A DNA stretch of 64,000 nt, taken from positions 3,086,501 to 3,150,500 of the forward strand of contig NC_017098.1 in assembly GCF_000242595.2 (NCBI RefSeq), given 5' to 3'. A model generated the notes under the pieces. It made no database searches and was not told the origin of the DNA. It saw only the letters and a list, made by a program, of their open reading frames with translations. The position numbers and the translations under genes are program-made. How positions within the stretch are numbered: position 1 is the stretch's first letter; each line of letters begins with the position of its first letter. Of the stretch, positions 1 through 8,663 are shown piece after piece. Source of the DNA: Spirochaeta africana DSM 8902. Its GTDB lineage: Bacteria; Spirochaetota; Spirochaetia; DSM-27196; DSM-8902.

Positions 1-2
1 TG

Positions 3-65
3 CCGCTGGAAGGCGCCCAGGCACTGGCAGATTTCATGACGGAATTTGCCAAGGCACACGGATAA
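3..65 (+). CDS. C-terminal end of an unidentified gene (partial)
   Basis: Twenty codons are open from the left edge and end in TAA; they read like the amphipathic C-terminal helix of a soluble protein (EGAQALADFMTEFAKAHG). A second frame is also open to about position 84, so the frame choice is a preference based on amino-acid composition. The stop lies just before the strong promoter of the next unit. Too little remains to name a family. Confidence 0.4.
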   Translation, partial: PLEGAQALADFMTEFAKAHG

Positions 66-81
66 ACCGCCGCAGATTTGT

Positions 82-110
82 TTGACAAACCGCCCGGGCG
101 GGAGTAGAAT
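82..110 (+). promoter_or_regulatory. Strong sigma70-type promoter with a palindrome in the spacer
   Basis: TTGACA at 82-87 and TAGAAT at 105-110 are separated by exactly 17 bases. The spacer contains a perfect 12-bp palindrome, CCGCCCGGGCGG (90-101), placed where a repressor could block polymerase. Predicted transcription start is near 117. No long open frame follows, so the promoter appears to serve the RNA at 117-297. Confidence 0.65.
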
Positions 111-116
111 TCTATA

Positions 117-297
117 CAAGGAGTTCGTTATGGCATGTACTGATGGACCACCTTGGAGGAAGGGCTGACATATGATGTCAGCTGCCCGCACGGGAAGCTG
201 GGTACTATGTACCCCAACACACAAGATCACCGATCGCCCCGCCACCAGTGGTGCTCCGGGGGACGGTTAAAAAAGCCGGCTTGATGCCGGCTTTTTT
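117..297 (+). ncRNA. Candidate structured small RNA, about 180 nt
   Basis: This stretch lies between a near-consensus promoter and an intrinsic terminator and carries no convincing reading frame. Local hairpins can be read directly: GACAT-ATG-ATGTC near 168-180, GGGTAC-TAT-GTACCC near 199-213 and CCACC-AGT-GGTG near 242-254. Several GGA motifs occur (for example in TTGGAGGAAGG near 148), which could bind CsrA. The size fits 6S RNA, but no long closing stem between the ends was found, and no known riboswitch core was recognised. The terminator and the separate promoter of the next gene argue for an independent RNA over a leader of the TrmB-like gene. Confidence 0.5.
269..297 (+). terminator. 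Rho-independent terminator
   Basis: A run of A, the stem GCCGGC / GCCGGC with loop TTGAT, then six T. The A-tract before the stem lets it work on both strands. It closes the candidate RNA. Confidence 0.85.
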
Positions 298-345
298 GTT
301 GCCTGCCTTCTGCGTGTGGCACAGCCTCGACCTCCACAACCGCGC

Positions 346-374
346 TTGACCACCTGTCGCATCTCGATCACAAT
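346..374 (+). promoter_or_regulatory. Promoter of the TrmB-like gene, probably leaderless
   Basis: TTGACC (346-351), 17-base spacer, CACAAT (369-374), then 8 bases to ATG at 383. No Shine-Dalgarno sequence fits in between, so transcription probably begins at or within a few bases of the start codon. Confidence 0.4.
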
Positions 375-382
375 TACTGCCT

Positions 383-1204
383 ATGTCGATCATTGATGAA
401 CTGGAACGGTTCCAGTTTTCCCGGATGGAGGCGCAAGTCTATGTCTGCCTGGTGCAGCATGGACGGCTGAACGGCAGCCAGATAGCCCGACAGCTGCACT
501 GCTCGCGGTCATCGGTCTATTCTGCCCTGAACAATCTTTACTCCCGCGGGGCGGTTACCATGCTGACCGGCGAGCCAACCGAGTATGCTGCCGAGGACCC
601 TGACGCCCTCTTTTCCCTGCTGCAGCAGCAGTATACCCGGGCCTTAACCCGGGTACGCAGTGAACTCAAGCAGAGCATGCAGGGAGCCGCGGAGCAGCAG
701 TATCACAACCTGCGCGGCAGTGAGAACTGCCTGCAGAAGGCCCGCGAACTCATCAGCCGCTCACGTTCCGAGGTTCTGCTGCACACTAACCTCGATATTA
801 ATCTGCTGGCTGACGCAATCAGGACAACCGCAGAACACGGCACCAGGGTTGTAGTGTTCAGCTTTATCCCGCTGCAGCGCAGCGACCTGCCAATAGAACT
901 GTATCTTGATACCAAATTCGGGGTGGACAAAACCCCGGACAAGCGCCTGCTGCTGGTCTGCGACCACCGCAGCGCCCTGATAGCCGGCGGACAGCCGGAA
1001 GGGAGCTTTGTCGGCACCTTCTCTGGCAATCCACTGCTGGTTTCGATTATTGCAGAACACATCCACCACGATGTCTATCTGTACAAGCTGTCCAGACAAC
1101 TGGGCAGAAATGTCGTGGATCCGTCAATCCAGCTGGACTCACTGCTGGAACGGAATTTCAAAGGGTGGCTGGATCGAGCCCACGAGATCAGCGATCAGCG
1201 CTGA
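383..1204 (+). CDS. TrmB-family winged-helix transcriptional regulator
   Basis: A 273-residue protein. Residues 1-75 form a TrmB-type winged helix (FQFSRMEAQVYVCLV, then SQIARQLHCSRSSVYSALNNL as the recognition region), followed by a helical segment to about 110 and a C-terminal ligand or dimer domain of the phospholipase D-like TrmB type (for example LLHTNLDINLLADAI). TrmB proteins usually sense sugars or other small metabolites; the effector here cannot be told. The gene stands alone behind its own promoter and converges with citrate synthase, the two ends overlapping by 10 bp. Control of the neighbouring RNA or of central metabolism is possible but unproven. Confidence 0.8.
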   Translation: MSIIDELERFQFSRMEAQVYVCLVQHGRLNGSQIARQLHCSRSSVYSALNNLYSRGAVTMLTGEPTEYAAEDPDALFSLLQQQYTRALTRVRSELKQSMQGAAEQQYHNLRGSENCLQKARELISRSRSEVLLHTNLDINLLADAIRTTAEHGTRVVVFSFIPLQRSDLPIELYLDTKFGVDKTPDKRLLLVCDHRSALIAGGQPEGSFVGTFSGNPLLVSIIAEHIHHDVYLYKLSRQLGRNVVDPSIQLDSLLERNFKGWLDRAHEISDQR

Positions 1205-2613
1205 TCAATCGGGATATAGGGCTCTTCCAGAGTGCCAGTATAGAAGGCACGCGGTCGGAATATCCGGTTGTGCGCCAGGTACTCCAGCACCCGCGAGGTC
1301 CAGCCGGCAACACGCGACACCGCGAAAATGGTGGTGTACAGATCGGTGGGAATCCCCATGCTGCGATAGACAATCCCTGAGTAGAAGTCGACATTGGGGT
1401 AGATCCCCTTCTCGCTCCCGAGCGAGGCAATAACCTGCTTCTCCAGCTCGGTGGCTGTATCGAACAGGCCGCGCAGCTGCTCGTTCTCTTCTGCCAGCAG
1501 TCCGGCCATCGGACCGAGAATGCGGGCGCGCGGGTCGTACGACTTGTACACCCGGTGACCGAAACCGGTAATCTTTTTGCCCTCGCCGCGTGCCTTCTTG
1601 TACCAGGAAGCAACCTTTTTGGGTCCGCCAATAGTCTCCAGCATCTTGACCACCTCGACATTTGCGCCGCCATGCAGCGGTCCGCTCAGTGCCGCAATAC
1701 CGGATCCGATGGCAAAATAGATGTCCGACAGGGTCGATGCTACCACCAGCGAGGCAAAGGTGCTGGCATTCATCCCGTGATCAGCATGGAGTATCAGGTT
1801 GATATCCATAACCCGCTCTTCCAGCCGGGTGGGCTTGCGACCGGTCAGCATGTACAGATAATTTCCAGCCAGGCTCAGATCCGGCAGCGGTTCCAGCGGG
1901 ATATGGCCTTCGCGTACCCGGCCAATGGTTGCAGCGATGCTCGGAACCCCGGCAATCAGCTTGTAACAGCTCTCGATCTCCTCGGCACTGACCAGGTTCT
2001 TGGCTGCCGAGGCCGGCCGCTTCATTACCCGCTTCATGAACTCGAATCGGGATTCCTCGCTGCCGCGCGGTTTGGTCTCCATGGCGATCGAGTCCTCGTC
2101 ACTGGCGATGGAATCGGTCGAGTAATACTGCTCATCGGAGTCACGGTAGGTCTGCTTCTGTCGCATCAGATTGGTTCCGAGTCGCAGCGAGGCCATCGGC
2201 CCCATGTCCTCAATCGGAAAGGTCATCAGCAAGCGTTGTGTCTTGGGGATAAACATGTTCTTGCGCAGAACATCCTTGAAGCTGTCCAGCTCTTTTTGCG
2301 AAGGCAGGCGCCCGTGCAGCAGCAGATAGGTTGTTTCCTCAAAAGAGGAGTATGCGCACAGGTCAAAGATATTATAGCCGCGATAGTACAGCATGCCCTG
2401 AGCCCCGTTTACATACCCGATCTTGGTTTCACAGGCAATTGCCCCTTCAAGACCCGGCCCTACGGTACACTGTACCGGCCAGTCGACATTATCGGTCAGA
2501 TCCCGTTCCAGATCCCCGCCAATTTCTGCCATTGCCCGCTCTTTGGCCTCCAGAATCAGTTCGGTCACCCGGGCCAGGCGTTCCTCTTCGATGCGATCCA
2601 GCTCATTTGCCAT
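1195..2613 (-). CDS. gltA: Citrate synthase
   Basis: A 472-residue enzyme condensing oxaloacetate and acetyl-CoA in the cytosol. Catalytic signatures are intact: HADHGMN (first His), GPLHGGAN (second His), GFGHRVYK and YPNVDFYSG (Asp). It is longer than the roughly 430 residues of E. coli GltA because of an N-terminal extension and an acidic, Ser/Asp-rich insertion in the first half (DSDEQYYSTDSIASDEDS, about residues 166-183). The start at 2613 is chosen because GAGGAGG lies just upstream; the in-frame ATG at 2637 is only two bases from the -10 element. Strand opposite to aspS, sharing the intergenic region. Confidence 0.93.
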   Translation of the reverse strand: MANELDRIEEERLARVTELILEAKERAMAEIGGDLERDLTDNVDWPVQCTVGPGLEGAIACETKIGYVNGAQGMLYYRGYNIFDLCAYSSFEETTYLLLHGRLPSQKELDSFKDVLRKNMFIPKTQRLLMTFPIEDMGPMASLRLGTNLMRQKQTYRDSDEQYYSTDSIASDEDSIAMETKPRGSEESRFEFMKRVMKRPASAAKNLVSAEEIESCYKLIAGVPSIAATIGRVREGHIPLEPLPDLSLAGNYLYMLTGRKPTRLEERVMDINLILHADHGMNASTFASLVVASTLSDIYFAIGSGIAALSGPLHGGANVEVVKMLETIGGPKKVASWYKKARGEGKKITGFGHRVYKSYDPRARILGPMAGLLAEENEQLRGLFDTATELEKQVIASLGSEKGIYPNVDFYSGIVYRSMGIPTDLYTTIFAVSRVAGWTSRVLEYLAHNRIFRPRAFYTGTLEEPYIPIDQR

Positions 2614-2638
2614 AGTAACCTCCTCTCCAAGTGCCATG

Positions 2639-2667
2639 ATTATACCCGAAAACCGGGGGAGCGCAAA
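2639..2667 (-). promoter_or_regulatory. Promoter of citrate synthase
   Basis: Read on the minus strand: TTTGCG (2667-2662; TTGCGC with a 16-base spacer also possible), 17-base spacer, TATAAT (2644-2639). The start near 2632 leaves a short leader of about 19 bases containing GAGGAGG before ATG at 2613. Confidence 0.6.
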
Positions 2668-2727
2668 TGACCACCCGGATCAGTCGGCATTGCCGGGCTA
2701 CCCGTCTTTTCCTGCAGCCGGTTTTGG

Positions 2728-2733
2728 TATACA
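2728..2733 (+). promoter_or_regulatory. -10 element of aspS, probably leaderless
   Basis: TATACA at 2728-2733 is followed by 8 bases and the aspS ATG at 2742. There is no Shine-Dalgarno sequence. The -35 region is poor (CTTTTC area), so this call rests on the -10 and spacing alone. Confidence 0.35.
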
Positions 2734-2741
2734 TTTCCCGC

Positions 2742-4529
2742 ATGGAATACAAGAAGCGAACCGTTACCTGTGGGGATCTGCGTGCCGAGCATGCAGGCAT
2801 GCCAGTTGTCCTGAATGGTTGGGTACACCGCAACCGTGATCATGGCGGGATTCATTTTATAAATCTCCGCGATCGCTACGGGATCACGCAGGTCGTGGTC
2901 GATCAGGACGCACCGGAAGCCACCCGCCACCTGGCCGAAAGCCTGAAGATGGAGTTCTGCGTCGCTATAACCGGTACCGTTCGCCGCCGCCCCGACAGTA
3001 TGATCAATCCCGATATGCAGACGGGTGAGATCGAGGTTGCAGCAACCGGGATCCAGATCCTGTCCAGCTGCGAGGTTCTCCCGTTCATGATTGATGAGGA
3101 AACCGAAACCCGCGAGGATCTGCGCCTGCAGTACCGGTATCTTGATCTGCGCAGCTTTGGCATGCAGCACCGGATAGCCCTGCGCAACCAGGTTTCGTTC
3201 CGGGTACGCGAGTATCTGCAGAACCAGGGGTTTTACGAAATCGAGACCCCAACCATGATCAAGTCGACCCCCGAAGGGGCCCGCGATTTTCTGGTTCCTT
3301 CCCGCTTGAACCCGGGCAGCTTTTACGCCCTGCCGCAGAGTCCGCAGCTGTACAAGCAGCTGCTGATGGTCTCCGGCTTTGATCGCTATTTTCAGCTGGC
3401 GCACTGTTTCCGCGACGAGGATGCCCGCGGCGACCGGCAGCCGGAGCATACTCAAATCGACATGGAGATGAGCTTTGTATCCCGTGACGACGTGTTCGCC
3501 GTTACCGAAGGCCTGATGGGTCATGTCTTCCGGTCCACCCTGGACATCGAACTCCCGGCCCGGTTTCCCCGCCTGAGCTATCACGAGGCAATGAATCGCT
3601 TCGGCTCCGACAAGCCGGATCTGCGCTTCGAGATGGAGCTGCAGGACTTTACCAGTTTTGCAGCCGGCAGCGGCTTCGGTGTTTTCGAAAGTGTCGCCGA
3701 GAGCGGCGGCAGCATCAAGCTGCTGGTGGTGCCTGGCGGGGCAGGCTACAGCCGCAAACAGATCACCGAACTCGAAGATGTCGCAAAGACCTACCACGCC
3801 AAGGGGCTGGCCTTTGCCAAGGTCACCGCCGAGGGTCTGGAAAGCGGTATCGGCAAGTTCTTTACCGACAAGGCAGCAGAAATCAAGGCCGCCTTCGGGG
3901 CCACAGAGGGGGATCTGCTGCTGTTTGTAGCCGACTCCTGGAAGGTAGCATGCACGGCCCTTGGGGCGGTACGCACCCGCCTGGGCACCCAGCTCGAGCT
4001 TATTCCCGCCAACACCTTCGCCTTTGCCTGGGTTGTGGACTTTCCGCTGTTCGAGTGGGACGATGAGCTGCAGAAATGGGAGCCGGCACATCACATGTTC
4101 ACTATGCCGCGCGCCGAGTATCTGGAGACCATGGAGCAGGATCCCGGCGCAGTCAAGGGAGATCTGTACGACCTGGTCTGCAACGGGTACGAGATGGCCT
4201 CCGGTTCCATCCGTGTGCACAACCCCGAGCTGCAGCAGCGTATCTTCGACATTGTCGGCTTTCCGCGCGAGGAGGCCGAGGAGCGCTTCGGCTTCCTGCT
4301 GAAGGCCTTCCGCTACGGTGCCCCGCCACATGGCGGGATTGCCCCGGGACTGGATCGCCTGTTGATGGTAATGACCGGCACCCCCACCATCCGTGAGGTC
4401 ATAGCCTTTCCGAAAAACACCCAGGGGATCAGTCCGATGGATGAATCTCCGAGTCCAATCGATGCAGACCAGCTGCGGGATCTCGGCCTGATGCCGCTGC
4501 CGCGGGAAGATGCCACCGGACAGACATGA
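2742..4529 (+). CDS. aspS: Aspartate--tRNA ligase
   Basis: A 595-residue class II synthetase charging tRNA-Asp (possibly also tRNA-Asn). The N-terminal OB-fold anticodon domain (about 1-110) includes LNGWVHRNRDHGG; then come motif 1 region (FYEIETPTMIKSTPEGARDF), motif 2 (FRDEDARGDRQPEHTQID), the bacterial GAD insertion (about 285-415) and motif 3 (GIAPGLDRLLMV). The order and length are those of the bacterial type. The start at MEYKKRTV matches family N termini; the open frame extends 25 codons further but across the promoter. The stop overlaps the next start as ATGA. Confidence 0.96.
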   Translation: MEYKKRTVTCGDLRAEHAGMPVVLNGWVHRNRDHGGIHFINLRDRYGITQVVVDQDAPEATRHLAESLKMEFCVAITGTVRRRPDSMINPDMQTGEIEVAATGIQILSSCEVLPFMIDEETETREDLRLQYRYLDLRSFGMQHRIALRNQVSFRVREYLQNQGFYEIETPTMIKSTPEGARDFLVPSRLNPGSFYALPQSPQLYKQLLMVSGFDRYFQLAHCFRDEDARGDRQPEHTQIDMEMSFVSRDDVFAVTEGLMGHVFRSTLDIELPARFPRLSYHEAMNRFGSDKPDLRFEMELQDFTSFAAGSGFGVFESVAESGGSIKLLVVPGGAGYSRKQITELEDVAKTYHAKGLAFAKVTAEGLESGIGKFFTDKAAEIKAAFGATEGDLLLFVADSWKVACTALGAVRTRLGTQLELIPANTFAFAWVVDFPLFEWDDELQKWEPAHHMFTMPRAEYLETMEQDPGAVKGDLYDLVCNGYEMASGSIRVHNPELQQRIFDIVGFPREEAEERFGFLLKAFRYGAPPHGGIAPGLDRLLMVMTGTPTIREVIAFPKNTQGISPMDESPSPIDADQLRDLGLMPLPREDATGQT

Positions 4530-5323
4530 ACCGTCCCGCGCTGATTATACTGCTGCTGTTGTTGTCAGCCGCCACGATCCGGGGTCTGCCCGATATCCCG
4601 GCCGACCTGCAGCGGCTGCAACATGCCTACCCCGGCGCCTTCGCGGTGCTGTACCGCGAGGGCTGGCGGGTGTGCTTTCCCGATGGCCCCTGCATTCCCT
4701 GGGATGCCGGGAGGCGCCACAGCTCATATGCCGACCTGCTGGCCGAGCCCAACCTCAAGGATATGTTTGCCCAGTCTTATCAGCCGCTGTCGCCCGATAC
4801 CGAGGAATACCCTGAGCTGCAGCATAACCATGACCCGGGGCGCATCCGGCATCAGGGGTTTTTTCAGGCCCTGTACGGCAGCACCCGGGAGGAGGTAGAG
4901 ACCCGGCTGCGCGATGTGGAATGGATGCCCACGGTATCCCCGCCCGGCCAGGCGCAGGTACTGCGGGTTACCACCGCGTTCGGCATCGCCGACCGGGTGG
5001 AACGAATCTCGGCCGCCCTTGAACAGCTGCCGGCGGAGTACCACCATTTTCTGATGCCGTCGGCAGGGGCATACTACTGGCGCACCATCGCCGGCACCAA
5101 CCGCCTGAGCATGCACTCATTCGGGATTGCGATCGATATCAATCCTCGTTATGGCGCCTACTGGCGCTGGGATACCCCGGCGTCGGCGAGAACCAGGCTG
5201 CCCGCCGAGATTGTCCGTATTTTCGAACGCGAGGGGTTCATCTGGGGCGGGAGCTGGTACCACTACGACAGCTTTCACTTTGAGTACCGTCCGGAACTGC
5301 TGCCCGCAGAACTCGATAATTAA
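4526..5323 (+). CDS. Secreted M15-family peptidase (D-Ala-D-Ala carboxypeptidase-like)
   Basis: A 265-residue protein with an N-terminal signal peptide (hydrophobic LIILLLLLSAA, cleavage near residue 20). The C-terminal half has the M15/VanY-type zinc site: HSFGIAIDIN supplies His and Asp, and WYHYDSFHFEYRPEL supplies the general base region and final His. It probably trims peptidoglycan stem peptides in the periplasm. It overlaps aspS by 4 bp (ATGA), so it is translationally coupled to the synthetase, an arrangement with no obvious functional logic. Substrate is inferred from the family. Confidence 0.8.
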   Translation: MNRPALIILLLLLSAATIRGLPDIPADLQRLQHAYPGAFAVLYREGWRVCFPDGPCIPWDAGRRHSSYADLLAEPNLKDMFAQSYQPLSPDTEEYPELQHNHDPGRIRHQGFFQALYGSTREEVETRLRDVEWMPTVSPPGQAQVLRVTTAFGIADRVERISAALEQLPAEYHHFLMPSAGAYYWRTIAGTNRLSMHSFGIAIDINPRYGAYWRWDTPASARTRLPAEIVRIFEREGFIWGGSWYHYDSFHFEYRPELLPAELDN

Positions 5324-5343
5324 TTATTTATTCTTACCGCAGA

Positions 5344-5376
5344 TTGGTTGACCAACCAACACGGGTGCGATAGCCT
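5344..5376 (+). promoter_or_regulatory. serA promoter with overlapping palindromic operator
   Basis: TTGACC (5348-5353), 17-base spacer, TAGCCT (5371-5376). The -35 box sits inside a perfect 16-bp inverted repeat, TTGGTTG-AC-CAACCAA (5344-5359). The leader of about 35 bases ends in GGAGGAAG before ATG at 5418. The placement is that of a repressor operator. Confidence 0.5.
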
Positions 5377-5417
5377 GAACCCAAATCATAAAAAGGCACG
5401 TCCCCCAGGAGGAAGAA

Positions 5418-6587
5418 ATGCACACCATCAAGACCTATAACAAGATCGCAGCCAGCGGTCTGGAAATTCTTGCCGGCAAAGGCTACACGGTCGATGAGAA
5501 TGCCGCAGATGCTCAGGGTATTATTCTGCGCAGTCACAAGCTGCAGCCCGAAGAAATTACCACATCCGTACTCGGTATTGCCCGTGCGGGTGCCGGCTAC
5601 AACAACGTACCGGTAGATCACTGCAGTGAGCATGGCATTGTAGTCTTCAACACTCCCGGCGCAAACGCCAACGGGGTCAAGGAGCTGGTTATCGCCGGCA
5701 TGCTGCTGTCCTCTCGCCAGGTATACCCGGCGCTGGCCTGGGCCCAGTCCATCAAGGATCAGGGCGAGGATGTGCCGAAAATGATCGAGAAAGAAAAATC
5801 CAGGTTTGCCGGCCCCGAGATTGCCGGAAAGACCCTTGGCATCATAGGCCTCGGCGCTATCGGGGTTCTGGTGGCCAACTCGGCAATTGCACTCGGGATG
5901 CGCGTTATCGGTTACGATCCCTTTCTGTCAGTAGAATCTGCATGGGGCATGTCGGCTGCAGTCGAGAAGGCCACCAACCCGGATCAGGTGTACCAGCAGG
6001 CCGACTATCTGACCATCCACGTGCCGCAAAACGACAAGACCAAGGGCATGATCAATGCCGAAGTCCTGGCTAAGATGAAGGACGATGCACGGATCCTGAA
6101 CTTTGCCCGCGGCGGCCTGGTGGACAACGCTGCAGTCCTGGCGGCACTGGATGCCGGCACATTGGGCGCCTACGTTACCGACTTTCCCGATGCCAGCCTG
6201 CTCGGTCGTGATGATGTAATCGCCATCCCGCACCTTGGCGCGTCAACACCGGAATCCGAGGAGAACTGCGCCATCATGGCAGCCAATCAGCTGGATGAGT
6301 TCCTGACCCGTGGCAACATCATCAACTCGGTAAACTTCCCGGCCTGCTCAATGCCGATGACCACCGGATTCCGCCTGACCGTCAGTAACCGCAATGTGCC
6401 CAAGATGGTCGGACAGATCACCACGGTTCTTGCGGATGCCGGGATTAATATCGAGGACATGATGAACCGTCACCGCGATGAGCTTGCCTACAATATTATC
6501 GATGTGGACGGGCCGGTCAGTGACAGCGTGGTGACCAGCCTGCAGGCAATTGACGGTGTGATTGCGGTTCGAGTAATCTCTTCCTAA
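5418..6587 (+). CDS. serA: D-3-phosphoglycerate dehydrogenase-like enzyme with ACT domain
   Basis: A 389-residue D-isomer 2-hydroxyacid dehydrogenase. Substrate-binding signature [12 protein letters not shown] (about residue 57) is followed by the NAD fold (GIIGLGAIG, about 141), [13 protein letters not shown] with the catalytic Arg, an acidic catalytic residue in VTDFPDAS and the His of IPHLGAST. Residues from about 310 form an ACT domain ([20 protein letters not shown]) typical for serine feedback. Length and ACT domain fit the short SerA class, first step of serine synthesis from 3-phosphoglycerate. It begins a run of plus-strand genes. A related 2-hydroxyacid oxidoreduction remains possible. 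Confidence 0.85.
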   Translation: MHTIKTYNKIAASGLEILAGKGYTVDENAADAQGIILRSHKLQPEEITTSVLGIARAGAGYNNVPVDHCSEHGIVVFNTPGANANGVKELVIAGMLLSSRQVYPALAWAQSIKDQGEDVPKMIEKEKSRFAGPEIAGKTLGIIGLGAIGVLVANSAIALGMRVIGYDPFLSVESAWGMSAAVEKATNPDQVYQQADYLTIHVPQNDKTKGMINAEVLAKMKDDARILNFARGGLVDNAAVLAALDAGTLGAYVTDFPDASLLGRDDVIAIPHLGASTPESEENCAIMAANQLDEFLTRGNIINSVNFPACSMPMTTGFRLTVSNRNVPKMVGQITTVLADAGINIEDMMNRHRDELAYNIIDVDGPVSDSVVTSLQAIDGVIAVRVISS

Positions 6588-6607
6588 ACCAGAGTAAGGA
6601 AACGCCC

Positions 6608-7690
6608 ATGCGTTATATACGAATGATTATCACTGCCGCCGTACTGGCGGCAGTTGCCGGCTGCACCTCGGCCAATGCAATCCCCGAGGGCGGCCGGATG
6701 AGCCAAGGAGAACTTGTGAAGCTGACTGCCGCCGACGGGAGCACCGTCGATCACGAACTGGAAAACGGCCTGTATGCCGTTATGGAGACCTCAAAGGGCA
6801 GCATCCTGCTGAACCTGGAGTATCAGCGCACCCCGCTTACCGTGACCAACTTTGTCGGTCTGGCCGAGGGCACCATTGACAACGATCGCGGCGACGGCCC
6901 CTTCTATGACGGCCTGACCTTCCACCGGGTGATCGAGAACTTCATGATCCAGGGCGGCGACCCCCAGGGAACCGGCAGCGGCGGTCCCGGCTATCGGTTC
7001 CCCGACGAGATTCGCAGCGAGCTGCGGCATGACGCCCCGGGAATCCTTTCGATGGCCAATGCCGGCCCCGGCACGAACGGGAGCCAGTTCTTTATTACCC
7101 ATGAGCCGACCCCCTGGCTGGACGGTCGCCACACCGTGTTCGGTGCGGTCGTGGCCGGCCAGGATGTCGTGAATGCGGTTGCTCAGGGCGATACCATCGA
7201 GCAGCTGCGGATCCTGCGCGTTGGCGACGAAGCCCAGCAGTTCACCGCTGACCAGTCGGACTTCGACTCCCGCCTTGAGGAGCTGCGCCGCGAGGAGATG
7301 CAGGGGCAGGAAGCATTTATGGAGGAGCAGCGCCAGGACATCGCCGACCGCTTCGACGATCTGCAGGATGGTCCGGATGGCCTGCAATACACCATCACGG
7401 CGGCCGGCAGCGGCGAACCGGCCCGGGAGGGACAAACCGTCCGCATCAACTACACCGGCAGTTTTGTGCACGGCCAGGTATTTGACTCCTCCGAGGGACG
7501 TGAACCGCTCGAGTTTCAACTGGGCGGCGGCCAGATTATCCCCGGATTCGATCTTGCCGTGCGCGGCATGCAGCCCGGTGAAAAGCGCACCGCGGTTATT
7601 CCCCCACATCTGGCATATGGCGAACAGGGAGCCGGCGGCGTGATTCCGCCAAACGCCTACCTGGTGTTCGAGATCGAACTGCTCGACTAA
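6608..7690 (+). CDS. Dual-family immunophilin lipoprotein: cyclophilin fused to FKBP
   Basis: A 360-residue peptidyl-prolyl isomerase with two unrelated catalytic domains. Residues 1-19 are a lipoprotein signal (VLAAVAGC, lipid Cys at 19). About 55-210 is a cyclophilin domain ([20 protein letters not shown], then [22 protein letters not shown]); about 210-250 is an acidic helical linker; about 265-360 is an FKBP domain ([39 protein letters not shown]). Catalytic residues of both families look conserved. Such fusions are described in Toxoplasma, Flavobacterium johnsoniae and Treponema denticola. It probably folds envelope proteins. It lies 20 bp after serA with AAGGAAA before ATG. Confidence 0.9.
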   Translation: MRYIRMIITAAVLAAVAGCTSANAIPEGGRMSQGELVKLTAADGSTVDHELENGLYAVMETSKGSILLNLEYQRTPLTVTNFVGLAEGTIDNDRGDGPFYDGLTFHRVIENFMIQGGDPQGTGSGGPGYRFPDEIRSELRHDAPGILSMANAGPGTNGSQFFITHEPTPWLDGRHTVFGAVVAGQDVVNAVAQGDTIEQLRILRVGDEAQQFTADQSDFDSRLEELRREEMQGQEAFMEEQRQDIADRFDDLQDGPDGLQYTITAAGSGEPAREGQTVRINYTGSFVHGQVFDSSEGREPLEFQLGGGQIIPGFDLAVRGMQPGEKRTAVIPPHLAYGEQGAGGVIPPNAYLVFEIELLD

Positions 7691-7693
7691 GCA

Positions 7694-8602
7694 GTGACAA
7701 CGCAACGCAATACCATGGCGGTGTACCTTGGCCTGGTCACCGCCATGGCCTTTTACGGCCTGTCTTTCATATCCACCAAAGCTGTTCTCCAGGAACTGGG
7801 ACCGGTTGGCATACTACTGATCCGGATCTCGCTGTCCAGCCTGTTGCTTCATCTGGTATATCGCCTGCAGCGCTCACGAAAGCGCCAGCGGATTGCCGCA
7901 GGTGATCTGCGATTTTTTATGGTTGTAGCCCTGTTCCAGCCGTTTCTCTACTTTATGTCCGAAAACCTGGGGCTGGATCGTGTTTCCCCGGCTGTGGCCT
8001 CGATTATCATTGGCACCATACCGGTAGTTACGCCGGCCATCGCGGCCCCCCTGCTGGGCGAACGCCTCTCACGACTGAACATAATCGGACTTGTAGTGTC
8101 GCTGGCTGGCGTAGCTGTCATCACCGGCAGCGGCGACGGCACAGAGATATCCATAGCCGGTATTCTGCTGCTGTTTGGCGCAGTCCTCGCAGCTGCCGGT
8201 TATGCCGTGGCGGTACGACGCGTGCCGGCCCATTACGATGCATTTACTATTGTACGGATGCAGAACCTGCTGGGAATCCCCATGGTACTGCCCTTTTTCC
8301 TGCTGTTCGAGGTTGGCGCAGGTATCACTGTTTCTGCTACCGCAGCCCTGCATCTGGGGTTTCTATCGGTATTCCCCTCCACCATCTCGTTCATCCTGCT
8401 GAGCAACGGAATTCGACAGGTTGGCGCCGGGCGGGCAAACGCCTTTGCCAACCTGGTACCGGTATTTACCGCCGGATTTTCCGTGCTGTTCCTGGCCGAG
8501 CCGGTAGTGCTGCGGGTCTGGCTTGGCATGGCGCTGGTAATCGCCGGTGTATCGATCGCCCAGCAGCGGCACACTCCTCGTACCGGGATTCAGGAGTCGT
8601 AG
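7694..8602 (+). CDS. EamA/DMT-superfamily permease
   Basis: A 302-residue membrane protein with ten predicted transmembrane helices in two EamA repeats (first around GLSFISTKAVLQELGPVGILLIR, second from about 150). The family exports amino acids, nucleosides or related metabolites; the substrate is not predictable. The GTG at 7694 follows the immunophilin stop by 3 bp; ATG at 7715 is an alternative, and neither has a good ribosome-binding site. It is probably cotranscribed with the immunophilin. Next to serA, amino-acid export is a tempting guess only. Confidence 0.82.
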   Translation: MTTQRNTMAVYLGLVTAMAFYGLSFISTKAVLQELGPVGILLIRISLSSLLLHLVYRLQRSRKRQRIAAGDLRFFMVVALFQPFLYFMSENLGLDRVSPAVASIIIGTIPVVTPAIAAPLLGERLSRLNIIGLVVSLAGVAVITGSGDGTEISIAGILLLFGAVLAAAGYAVAVRRVPAHYDAFTIVRMQNLLGIPMVLPFFLLFEVGAGITVSATAALHLGFLSVFPSTISFILLSNGIRQVGAGRANAFANLVPVFTAGFSVLFLAEPVVLRVWLGMALVIAGVSIAQQRHTPRTGIQES

Positions 8603-8625
8603 TCCCCGAATCAGCGGATCGACCC

Positions 8626-8654
8626 TTGCTTTTTTGGGCCATATTGCAGAAACT
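8626..8654 (+). promoter_or_regulatory. Possible promoter of the diguanylate cyclase gene
   Basis: TTGCTT (8626-8631), 17-base spacer, GAAACT (8649-8654), then 9 bases to ATG at 8664 with no Shine-Dalgarno sequence. The -10 is weak (3 of 6). Confidence 0.3.
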
Positions 8655-8663
8655 TGTACCCAG

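Noticed and set aside
117-297. 6S RNA or cobalamin riboswitch identity for the small RNA
   Set aside because: No long closing stem pairs the ends as in 6S RNA, and the short GCCACC/GGGAA resemblance to a cobalamin riboswitch lacks the rest of the core.
2640-4331. 563-codon open frame opposite aspS
   Set aside because: It is the antisense shadow of aspS in a high-GC gene; its product has no recognisable domain and it would sit across the aspS start.
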